64,000 nt of DNA. Origin: Anaerolineae bacterium (GTDB taxonomy: Bacteria; Chloroflexota; Anaerolineae; Aggregatilineales; Aggregatilineaceae). Below the pieces are notes generated by a model. That model was not told where the DNA came from. It did no database searches and was given only the letters and a program-made list of their open reading frames with translations. Positions 47,742 through 56,335 of the stretch are shown here, piece after piece. The translations under genes and the position numbers were made by a program. Location of the stretch: the NCBI GenBank assembly GCA_016926875.1, contig JAFGNU010000040.1, positions 1 to 64,000 on the forward strand, written 5' to 3'. The stretch's first letter is position 1; every line of letters begins with the position of its first letter.

Positions 47742-49289
47742 ATGCCACGCGCCATTTTGAGCGTCTATGATAAAAGCGGGCTGGAAGAATTCGCGCAGGG
47801 TCTGGTTGAACTGGGCTGGGACCTGGTCGCCAGCGGCGGGACCGCCCGCGTGCTGGAAGCGGCGGAGTTACAGGTTACGCCGGTTGAACGGCTGACGCAG
47901 TTTCCAGAGATGCTGGGCGGGCGTGTAAAAACGCTGCACCCGGCCATCCACGCGGCGATCCTGGCGCGTGATGTCGAATCGGACCTGGAGATGCTGCACG
48001 AGCACAGTTTTGCGCCGATTGATATGGTCGTGTGCAATCTGTACCCGTTCCAGGCGACGGTGGCGCAGCCGGACGTGACGCTCGCAGAGGCGATAGAGCA
48101 GATCGACATCGGCGGGGTGACGCTGCTGCGCGCGGCGGCGAAAAATGTTGACCGTGTGACGGCGCTGGTCGACCCGGCAGATTACCCGGCTGTGCTGGCG
48201 CTGCTGCGTGGGGCAGGGCGTGTAGATGATGCCATGCGGCGGCGGCTGGCGATCAAAGCGTTCAGGATGACGCGCGATTACGATACGGCTATTCACGCCT
48301 ACCTGTCACGTGAGCTTAGGCCGGATGATACGCAGCCGCAAGAAGGCACACCCGCCGTGTTGTCATTAGGCTTAACGCGTATCCGGACGCTGCGCTATGG
48401 GGAGAACCCGCACCAGGCCGCCGGGTTATATGCAGCCAGCGCAGATAGCAGCCCGCTGGGCGGTGAGCAGTTGGGGGGCAAGGCGCTGTCGTATAACAAC
48501 CTGCTGGACCTGGACTCGGCCTGGCGTGCAGTCGAGGGATTTGATGAGCAGGCGGCGGTCGTGATCGTCAAGCACCTGACGCCGACCGGGATTGCAATTG
48601 GCACCAGCATTGCAGAGGCATTCCCGCTGGCGCTGGCATCCGACCCGGTGTCGGCTTTTGGCGGGGTGATTGCTGTAAATCGAACAGTGGACGAGGCGTT
48701 TGTCAAAGCGCTGGATACGTTGTTTGTCGAAGCAATCGCGGCCCCAGATTTTTCGCCAGCCGCCCAGGAAATGTTAGCGGAAAAGCGAAAAAACAGCCGC
48801 CTGCTCAAAATAGCGCCAGGCCAGCCGGACTCGATGCTGGAAGTGCGCAGCATCCGGCATGGCTTCCTGGTCCAAACGGTGGATATGGGCGATCCGGGGG
48901 GTACAAACTGGCGCGTGGTATCCGAGCGGTACCCGTCGGCGGATGAACTCAAGGCCATGCGCTTTGCCTGGAAAGCTGTGCAGTACGTCAGGAGCAACGC
49001 GATTGTGCTGGCCGTGCCCAATGCAACGGTAGGAATTGGTGGAGGGCTACCCAGCCGGGTGGACGCGGCGCGGCTGGCGGTTACCAAGGCGGGCGAACGC
49101 GCACAGGGAGCGGCTATGGCGTCCGATGCGTTTTTCCCATTTCCTGATGCGCTGGAAGTGGCGGCGCAGGCTGGTGTAACATGCGTGGTGCAGCCGGGCG
49201 GCTCGATCCGCGATCAGAAAGTGATCGATGCCGCAAACGCGGCTGATCTGTCCATGATTTTTACCGGGGTGCGTCATTTCAGGCATTAG
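47742..49289 (+). CDS. purH: bifunctional AICAR transformylase/IMP cyclohydrolase
   Basis: 'AILSVYDKSGLEEFAQGLVELGWDLVASGGTARVLE', 'GGRVKTLHPAIHAAIL', 'LRYGENPHQAAGLY', 'KHLTPTGIAIG'. Confidence 0.97.
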   Translation: MPRAILSVYDKSGLEEFAQGLVELGWDLVASGGTARVLEAAELQVTPVERLTQFPEMLGGRVKTLHPAIHAAILARDVESDLEMLHEHSFAPIDMVVCNLYPFQATVAQPDVTLAEAIEQIDIGGVTLLRAAAKNVDRVTALVDPADYPAVLALLRGAGRVDDAMRRRLAIKAFRMTRDYDTAIHAYLSRELRPDDTQPQEGTPAVLSLGLTRIRTLRYGENPHQAAGLYAASADSSPLGGEQLGGKALSYNNLLDLDSAWRAVEGFDEQAAVVIVKHLTPTGIAIGTSIAEAFPLALASDPVSAFGGVIAVNRTVDEAFVKALDTLFVEAIAAPDFSPAAQEMLAEKRKNSRLLKIAPGQPDSMLEVRSIRHGFLVQTVDMGDPGGTNWRVVSERYPSADELKAMRFAWKAVQYVRSNAIVLAVPNATVGIGGGLPSRVDAARLAVTKAGERAQGAAMASDAFFPFPDALEVAAQAGVTCVVQPGGSIRDQKVIDAANAADLSMIFTGVRHFRH

Positions 49290-49322
49290 CCTGTTGGCCC
49301 AAAGTGGGCGATCTGTGGTACG

Positions 49323-49370
49323 CTAAGGGCGCAGATCAGGCTTGATCTGGTGGAGAATTGTTGCCCTTAG
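49323..49370. other. two-tier hairpin downstream of purH
   Basis: CTAAGGGC...GCCCTTAG (8 bp) enclosing CAGATCA-GGCT-TGATCTG (7 bp); no strong T run. Confidence 0.45.
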
Positions 49371-49643
49371 TACGCGAAATACTTTGTAAAGGCACTTGTT
49401 GCCCCACTGCTGTTTTTTGTGTAGTATATTATGCACCATTTTTCCGGGGGCAATAACCCGTAACCGGGTGGACTTCCGTCAGTGAGCCTAGATCAGCGCT
49501 GGTGGCCTTGTTTTAGTAGAAATGCGCTCCGGGCCAAATCGCTATTGTTTGTAGCAAGACTGACAGGGGCAGGCTGCCTTTGAAATAAGTGCCACCCAAG
49601 TATTTAGTTTAGCCTAACATTTTTTCTACCTAGGAGGGAGTCC

Positions 49644-50747
49644 GTGGCGAGCGTAACCTATCGTAACGTTACGAAGCGTTGGGGAGATTTTGCTGCTGTA
49701 AGTAATCTCAGCATTGAAATCCCTGACGGCGAGTTCTTGGTGTTTGTTGGGCCTTCGGGGTGTGGCAAGTCCACCAGCCTGCGTATGCTGGCCGGCCTGG
49801 AAGAAATCACCGAAGGCGAAATCTTGATCGGGGACCGCGTGGTGAATAACGTGGCACCGAAAGACCGCGACATCGCAATGGTGTTCCAGAGCTACGCTTT
49901 GTACCCGCACATGACGGTGTATGATAACATGGCGTTTGGTCTGCGGCTGCGCCGCACCCCCAAGCAGGTGATCGACGAGCGCGTGCGCGAAGTCGCCGCC
50001 AGCCTGGGTATTGAGATGTTGTTGGATCGCCGTCCCCGCCAGTTGTCGGGTGGTCAGCGGCAGCGCGTTGCGGTGGGCCGGGCGATTGTGCGCGAACCGG
50101 CAGTGTTCTTGCTGGACGAGCCACTTTCGAACCTGGACGCCAAACTGCGTGTTGAGGCGCGCGCGTTCATCAGCAAGCTGCACCAACGTCTTGGGACTAC
50201 GTTCATCTACGTGACCCACGACCAGACCGAGGCCATGACGATGGGCCAGCGTATCGCGGTGCTGCGCGCGGGCGAGTTGATGCAGATCGACACGCCGAGC
50301 AACCTGTATGAACACCCCGCCAACATTTTTGTAGCCGGTTTCATCGGCAGCCCGGCGATGAATTTCTTCGATAACGTCCTGTTGACCGAAGAAGACGGCA
50401 GGATGATTGTGGCCGCCGATCCGTATAGCCTGGAAGTTCCCGAAGAACGCTATGAACTGTATCGCCCGTACCTGGGCAAGCGCGTCGTCTTTGGCATTCG
50501 CCCTGAGGACGTCCACCATCCCGATTATCCGCCGGCGGGCATCATCCCTGCGATGGGAGAGGCCAATGTGGACGTGGTCGAGTTGATGGGCAACGAAAAG
50601 ATCGTGTACCTGGAATCCGAAGGCAAGACTATCTTGTCGCGTATGGATCCCCGGTCTGACGTTCGGGTGGGACACCGCACCGGCGCAGTGTTTAACATGG
50701 CGAACATGCACCTGTTTGATCCGGACACTGAGCTGGCGCTGCAATAG
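49644..50747 (+). CDS. ABC transporter ATP-binding protein (UgpC/MsmX type)
   Basis: 'GPSGCGKSTSLRMLAGLEEITEGEILI', 'LSGGQRQRVAVGRAIVREPAVFLLDEPLSNLDAKLRVEAR', TOBE-like C-terminus; RBS AGGAGGGAG. Confidence 0.93.
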   Translation: MASVTYRNVTKRWGDFAAVSNLSIEIPDGEFLVFVGPSGCGKSTSLRMLAGLEEITEGEILIGDRVVNNVAPKDRDIAMVFQSYALYPHMTVYDNMAFGLRLRRTPKQVIDERVREVAASLGIEMLLDRRPRQLSGGQRQRVAVGRAIVREPAVFLLDEPLSNLDAKLRVEARAFISKLHQRLGTTFIYVTHDQTEAMTMGQRIAVLRAGELMQIDTPSNLYEHPANIFVAGFIGSPAMNFFDNVLLTEEDGRMIVAADPYSLEVPEERYELYRPYLGKRVVFGIRPEDVHHPDYPPAGIIPAMGEANVDVVELMGNEKIVYLESEGKTILSRMDPRSDVRVGHRTGAVFNMANMHLFDPDTELALQ

Positions 50748-50785
50748 GGTGATCTGCAGGATCAATTGATCTTTCTGAGTGTATG

Positions 50786-50819
50786 AGCCGCCTAGCATTT
50801 TTGCAGGCGGCTGTTTTTG
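50786..50819 (+). terminator. intrinsic terminator
   Basis: AGCCGCCT AGCATTTTTGC AGGCGGCT GTTTTT. Confidence 0.75.
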
Positions 50820-50847
50820 TTGTTTACTAGGAAAACAGCGTTTTCTT

Positions 50848-53769
50848 ATGTTACAAATGAGTAAACATCACCTGGCATTCGACTCGGTGCAACTGGAACA
50901 CGACCTGGCGTATGCGCTGCGCGGCGACGTGCGCTTTGACCAAGTGACGCGCCTGCTGTACAGCACGGACGCCAGTAATTACCAGATCGAGCCAGTAGGA
51001 GTAGTGCTGCCTGCCAACGCGGACGACGTGGCGGCTGTCCATGCTATCGCAGCGCAGCACGGCGTGCCGCTGCTGCCACGGGGTGGGGGGACAAGCCTGG
51101 CCGGGCAGACGGTGGGCCAGGCTGTGATCATGGACCTGTCACACCACATGCGTGCTGTGATCGAGGTAGATGCCGAGGCGCAGACGGTTTGTGTACAGCC
51201 GGGAGTGGTGCTGAAGCATCTGAACCAGCAGGTTGCGCCGCTGGGGTTGATGGTTGGCCCGGACCCGGCCAGCGCCGACCGGGCGACGGTTGGCGGGTGC
51301 CTGGGAAACAATGCCACCGGTATGCACAGCATCCTGTACGGCATGTTTGATGATCATGTGCAGGCCGTTGAGGCCGTGTTGGCAGATGGGACGCGCGCCG
51401 CTTTTGGTCATGATGGGCCGGACAGTCCAACCCGGCAGAGGTTGCAGGCACGCATCCGGCAGATACTGCTGGACAACGCGGACGACATCCGCGAGCGATA
51501 CCCAAAAACCTGGCGAACCGCTGCGGGCTACCCGCTGAACAAGCTGGACCCGGCAGCGCTGAACCTGGCGCAGTTGTTTGTTGGCGCAGAGGGCACGCTG
51601 GGCACGGTGGTTGAGGCCAGGTTGGGACTGGTGCGGCGGCCCAGGATGGTACGGCAGGTGCTGCTGCATTACGATGATGTGCGGGCGTCATTGGAAGCCG
51701 TCCCGGCGATTCTGGAAGTTGAGCCGTCAGCAGTGGAGTTGATGGACAAAACACTGCTGGACCGGACCAGGAGGCACGCCGAATACTCGCGATACCTGAC
51801 ATTTGTGCGGGGTGACCCGGTTGTTATCCTGGTAGTGGAATTTTATGGCGAGAGCGAGGCCGAGCTATCCGCCAAAGTGGAACGGTTGAAAACGCGCATT
51901 GCGGGGACGGGATATACCGGCGAGACGGTGATTGCCAGCACGGCGCGCGACATGTCGAACGTAATGACGGTGCGCAAAGCCGGGTTGGGGTTGTTAATGA
52001 GCGAGCGCAGCGAGCACAAGCCGGTATCGTTTATCGAGGACGCGGCGGTGCCCGTCGAGCACCTGCCGGATTTCGTCGAGCGCGTACAGGCCGCTGTGCA
52101 CGAGTACGGTGCCGACATGGCCATATATGGACACGCCAGCGCCGGGTGTTTGCATATCCGGCCTGCGCTCAACCTGAAGACAATCACCGGCTTGCAGCAG
52201 TATCGCGCTATTGCCGAAGCGGTAACCGGCATATTGTTGGGTTATGGCGGGACGACCAGCGGCGAGCATGGCGAAGGGCTGGCACGCGGCGAATTCAGCG
52301 AGCGGCTGTTCGGCCCCAGGCTGACCGAGGCATTCCGGCAGGTGAAAGCAGCGTTTGATCCGCACGGGTTGATGAATCCGGGCAAGGTGGTAAACGTCGG
52401 GCCGATGGATGACCCGGCTATTATGCGCTATGGGCCGGACTACGCGACGCCATATACCCTGACCGCTACGCGGCTGGACTGGTCGGCGGACGGCGGTTTT
52501 GCGGGCGCGGTCGAGGTATGCAACGGGGCAGGCGTATGCCGCAAAGAGGGCACAGGCACGATGTGCCCCAGCTACCAGGCGACGCGCAGCGAGCAGGATT
52601 CCACGCGCGGGCGGGCGAATACGCTGCGGCTGGCGATGTCCGGGGTGCTGGGCAAGCTCGGATTGTCTGAAAAGCGCGTGTACGCGGTGCTGGACCTGTG
52701 CCTGTCGTGCAAGGGATGTAAGGCAGAGTGCCCATCAGCGGTGGACATGGCGCGGTTGAAGGCTGAATTCACTGCCGCGTATTATGATGCGCACGGCGTA
52801 CCGCTGCGCGCGCGGGTCTTCGGGCATATCCACCGTATGAACCAACTGGGCAGCCTGGCGCCGGGGTTGGCAAACTGGGCGCTCAGCTCGCGGATCGGAA
52901 AATGGTTTTTGGGCAGGCTGGGCGTAGCCACTCAACGCCAGATGCCGCTGCTGGCGCGCCAGCGGTTCAGCGTATGGTACCGGTACACCTATGATAAGCC
53001 CGCAGCGAATGGTGGGCGCAAAGCGCCGATCCTGATCTCGGATACATATACTGAGTATAATTATCCCCACCTGGGACGGGCGGCTTTGCGGGTGGCGGAA
53101 GCTGCCGGGTATACGATTGAGGTGTGGGGGCCGCGTGAGCTTGACTGCTGCGGGCGCCCGTTGATTTCAAAGGGGTTGCTGGACGGGGCGCGCAAGCTGG
53201 CGATCCGCAATGTGAAACGGATGGCTCCGGCTGTGCGGCGCGGTGAGCGATTCATGTTGATCGAGCCAAGCTGCGCGGCGGCGTTCCGCGACGAATACCC
53301 GGACCTGGTGACGCCTGATTTGAAAGATGATGCGTATGCGGTAGCGGGCGCGGTGATCACCGTCGAGGAATGGCTGGCCGAACTGGCGGAGCAGGGCGCT
53401 CTTGACGGGTTGGCATTTGATCCCGCACCGCGCCAGGTGCTGCTGCACGGGCACTGCTACCAGCGGGCGCTGTGGGGCACCGGGGCCGCGCAGCGCGTAT
53501 TAGCACTGATCCCGCAGTGTGATGTGACCGAGCTGGACGACGGGTGCTGCGGCGTGGCGGGCGCGTTTGGCTACGAAGCAGAGCATTACGTGCTCTCGAT
53601 GCAGATCGGAGAGCAGCGGCTGCTGCCCGCCGTGCGTGAAAATCCGGATGCAATTGTAGTGGCAAGCGGCGTATCATGCCGCGAGCAAGTGATGCATGGG
53701 ACCGGGCGGCAGGCGCTTCACCCGGTAGAGCTGCTGTCTGCTGTGCTGCGATATGACGATGGGGCATGA
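50848..53769 (+). CDS. FAD-binding oxidase fused to Fe-S/CCG domain subunit (GlcD-GlcF-like / D-lactate dehydrogenase-like)
   Basis: 'LLPRGGGTSLAGQTVGQAVIMDLS', 'GGCLGNNATGMHS', 'GAGVCRKEGTGTMCPSYQATR', 'CLSCKGCKAECPSAVD', 'ELDDGCCGVAGAFGYE'. Confidence 0.9.
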   Translation: MLQMSKHHLAFDSVQLEHDLAYALRGDVRFDQVTRLLYSTDASNYQIEPVGVVLPANADDVAAVHAIAAQHGVPLLPRGGGTSLAGQTVGQAVIMDLSHHMRAVIEVDAEAQTVCVQPGVVLKHLNQQVAPLGLMVGPDPASADRATVGGCLGNNATGMHSILYGMFDDHVQAVEAVLADGTRAAFGHDGPDSPTRQRLQARIRQILLDNADDIRERYPKTWRTAAGYPLNKLDPAALNLAQLFVGAEGTLGTVVEARLGLVRRPRMVRQVLLHYDDVRASLEAVPAILEVEPSAVELMDKTLLDRTRRHAEYSRYLTFVRGDPVVILVVEFYGESEAELSAKVERLKTRIAGTGYTGETVIASTARDMSNVMTVRKAGLGLLMSERSEHKPVSFIEDAAVPVEHLPDFVERVQAAVHEYGADMAIYGHASAGCLHIRPALNLKTITGLQQYRAIAEAVTGILLGYGGTTSGEHGEGLARGEFSERLFGPRLTEAFRQVKAAFDPHGLMNPGKVVNVGPMDDPAIMRYGPDYATPYTLTATRLDWSADGGFAGAVEVCNGAGVCRKEGTGTMCPSYQATRSEQDSTRGRANTLRLAMSGVLGKLGLSEKRVYAVLDLCLSCKGCKAECPSAVDMARLKAEFTAAYYDAHGVPLRARVFGHIHRMNQLGSLAPGLANWALSSRIGKWFLGRLGVATQRQMPLLARQRFSVWYRYTYDKPAANGGRKAPILISDTYTEYNYPHLGRAALRVAEAAGYTIEVWGPRELDCCGRPLISKGLLDGARKLAIRNVKRMAPAVRRGERFMLIEPSCAAAFRDEYPDLVTPDLKDDAYAVAGAVITVEEWLAELAEQGALDGLAFDPAPRQVLLHGHCYQRALWGTGAAQRVLALIPQCDVTELDDGCCGVAGAFGYEAEHYVLSMQIGEQRLLPAVRENPDAIVVASGVSCREQVMHGTGRQALHPVELLSAVLRYDDGA

Positions 53770-55793
53770 GCGTTTTTGTCACGCGTTGGCTGAATAGTGT
53801 CTCCTGGCAGAAACTCCGTACCTCGCCCTGGGTTGTTTTGCTGGGCGTGGGATTTCTTTCGCTGGGGCAGTGGCGCTGGCTGGCGCAGCCGGAAGCGCTG
53901 CGTCCCGGTGTGATCCCTGCGCTGGCCGGTGTGGCGCTGCTGGTCCTGGCGCTGCGCCCGGCAGAGGTTGGGCAGCAGCCGGAACCGTTGACCGATCCGG
54001 CTGCCAGTTTGCGGTATATCTGGCAGTGGCGGGTGCTGATCGCCCTGGCCGGGATTGGGTTGAGTGTCTACACGGGCTGCCGGGCTGCTGCCGGGGTCTA
54101 TACCGCCTGGGACCTGCTGCTGGTATGGTCGATCAGCATCTGGCTGACGATTTACGGGCTGGTGCCGCACGAGACGGCGGTGAAGTGGTGGGGCGCGCTG
54201 TGGCGCAGTTCGCGCGACGAACGGCGAACATGGCTGGTTGTCGCGTTGATTTTTGTGGTCGGGCTGGTGGTGCGCACGGCGTGGCTGGAAACGTCGCCCT
54301 ACATCCAGGCGGGTGACGAAGCCTCGTTTGCGATCCAGGCGGTCGCCATCAAAAACGATCTACACTGGCGGATCAACCCGTTTGAATACGGCGTGTGGCA
54401 TCACCCGTATCTCTATCATATCCTGATCGCCATCTCGATAGAGCTTTTTGGGCAAACTATCGCGGCGGCGCGGCTGGCGTCGGCGATACTGGGCGCGCTG
54501 ACCGTCCCGGCAGTCTACCTGATGGGACGGCGGTTGTTTGACCGGCGGGTTGGGCTGGTGGCAGCGATCTTTATGGCGGCGTACCCGCTGCATGTGCAAT
54601 TCAGCCGCACCGGGATCAACCAGGTAGGCGATCCGCTGTTTACCGCGCTGACGTTTGCCTTCCTGACGCGGGCGCTGCGCGATAACGATCACATGGAAGC
54701 GGCGCTGGCCGGGCTGGCGCTGGGACTGTCGCAGTACTTCTACTCGGCGGCGCGGATTGTGCCCTTTTTGATGCTGGTATACGTGGGCTTGTATGCGCTG
54801 CGTGATTGGCGCGTGCTGCGCAGGCGGGCGGGCGTCCTGCTGGTGATGGCGTGCGTGGCGTGGGTGGTGACATTCCCGAACACATACGCGGTGCTTGAGG
54901 ACGGGGCGCGGTCGATCAGTCCCCGGCTGGCCCAGGTGAGCATCTGGGAGACCGGCGATGTGAGCGCCGCCGCGAGTAGAGGCCACCAGTTGGAATACTG
55001 GGGCCGCCAGATACAGCGCTCGTTTATGGCCTATGTGCAGACCCACGACGAAAGCGATTTTTACGGTCGCTATAACCCGGTGTTGGGCTGGTGTGCGGGC
55101 GTGCCGTTTATCATCGGGCTGATGATTGCGCTGCGGCGGTGGCGCGATCCGCGGTTTAGCATCCTGGTGATCTGGGTGGTGGCGACGGCGATCCTGGGCG
55201 GCGTGCTGCTGATCGATCCGCCGCACTACTCGCGCTATATCAGCGTGACACCGGGACTGGCGGTGCTGGTCGCGCTGGGCGTGATCATGCTGGGTGAAAC
55301 ACTCGGCAGGGCAGCCGTTGGGCTGCGTGGATTGCTGCCGGGCGCGGCGGCATATTTAACATGGCTGCCGGTGGCCCTGGTAGTAGTGCTGGCGCTGGAA
55401 GAGCAGAGCATGTACATTGTTGACTACCTGCCCCAAAAACTGGTCTATGGCGAGCCAACCGTGCAGTTGAACGAAGTGGCGGACCTGCTGGGTACGTTTG
55501 GCGGGCGGTATGAAGTCTGGTATTTGTCGTCACCGGACCTGGACATGGGGCAAACCAACCTGCTGCCGTACCAGTCGCCGGATAATGCCGGACGCGAGTA
55601 TATGGGGGATGTTGACCTGCTGCGCGAAACACTGACAACACACGGGGCACATGCTTTTCTAATCGCGCCGGATCGCTTCGAAGATGTGATCGAGGCGCTG
55701 TTGTCTGAAGCGCCTGATGGCACGCTCCGGGAATACACCAACCCGCGCACGGGTGCGCCGCTGGTGTATGTATATTTTGTCGATATTCCATGA
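53766..55793 (+). CDS. GT39-like multi-TM glycosyltransferase
   Basis: 'AGDEASFAIQAVAIKNDLHWRINPFEYGVWHHPYLYHILIAISIELFGQTIAAARLASAILGALTVPAVYLMGRRLF'. Confidence 0.85.
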   Translation: MSVFVTRWLNSVSWQKLRTSPWVVLLGVGFLSLGQWRWLAQPEALRPGVIPALAGVALLVLALRPAEVGQQPEPLTDPAASLRYIWQWRVLIALAGIGLSVYTGCRAAAGVYTAWDLLLVWSISIWLTIYGLVPHETAVKWWGALWRSSRDERRTWLVVALIFVVGLVVRTAWLETSPYIQAGDEASFAIQAVAIKNDLHWRINPFEYGVWHHPYLYHILIAISIELFGQTIAAARLASAILGALTVPAVYLMGRRLFDRRVGLVAAIFMAAYPLHVQFSRTGINQVGDPLFTALTFAFLTRALRDNDHMEAALAGLALGLSQYFYSAARIVPFLMLVYVGLYALRDWRVLRRRAGVLLVMACVAWVVTFPNTYAVLEDGARSISPRLAQVSIWETGDVSAAASRGHQLEYWGRQIQRSFMAYVQTHDESDFYGRYNPVLGWCAGVPFIIGLMIALRRWRDPRFSILVIWVVATAILGGVLLIDPPHYSRYISVTPGLAVLVALGVIMLGETLGRAAVGLRGLLPGAAAYLTWLPVALVVVLALEEQSMYIVDYLPQKLVYGEPTVQLNEVADLLGTFGGRYEVWYLSSPDLDMGQTNLLPYQSPDNAGREYMGDVDLLRETLTTHGAHAFLIAPDRFEDVIEALLSEAPDGTLREYTNPRTGAPLVYVYFVDIP

Positions 55794-55822
55794 TGCCAGT
55801 GGATTATAATGAAGGTGGCAGA

Positions 55823-56239
55823 ATGATTAAAACAGATTCAATCGAGATCAGCACACAGGGTAATGCGCAGGTTCTAGATATCACACAACCGGTCGCCCTG
55901 GCTGTTGCCGACAGCGAAGTCGAGAGCGGCATTGTGACCGTCTTCTGTCCCAGCGCAACCAGCGGTGTGACGACTATCGAGTATGAAAACGGTGCGGTTC
56001 GCGACTTCCAGCGGCTATTTGACGAGATTGTCGCGCCAAATCGCGAATACCTGCATAATTTACGGTGGGGCGATGGTAACGGACACAGCCACGTTCGCGC
56101 GGCATTGTTGGGGCCATCCCTGACGATCCCGTTTGTGAAAAAACGGCTCACGCTGGGCACCTGGCAGCAGATTGTCTATGTGGATTTTGATAACCGCTCA
56201 CGGCGCCGGAGTCTAGTTGTTCAGATTATGGGAGAATAG
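55823..56239 (+). CDS. YjbQ/UPF0047 family protein
   Basis: 'SGIVTVFCPSATSGVTTIEYENGAVRDFQRLF', 'WGDGNGHSHVRAALLGPSLTIPF', 'GTWQQIVYVDFDNRSRRRSLVVQIMGE'. Confidence 0.93.
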   Translation: MIKTDSIEISTQGNAQVLDITQPVALAVADSEVESGIVTVFCPSATSGVTTIEYENGAVRDFQRLFDEIVAPNREYLHNLRWGDGNGHSHVRAALLGPSLTIPFVKKRLTLGTWQQIVYVDFDNRSRRRSLVVQIMGE

Positions 56240-56335
56240 AGACAGGCAATGCTTTGCCAATCGGTGGAAAACCGGCTTGCTCATCGCGACCAACTGCCAT
56301 CAGCGTTGGGAACGGGTTCTTTGGAGTAGATTTGA

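Noticed and set aside
49626-50798. 390-aa minus-strand ORF
   Set aside because: Antisense to the ABC ATPase with clear Walker and signature motifs; His/Gln-rich shadow ORF.
51128-51802. 224-aa minus-strand ORF
   Set aside because: Antisense to the FAD oxidase with strong domain motifs.
54360-55226. 288-aa minus-strand ORF
   Set aside because: Antisense to a multi-TM GT39-like gene; composition typical of a shadow ORF.
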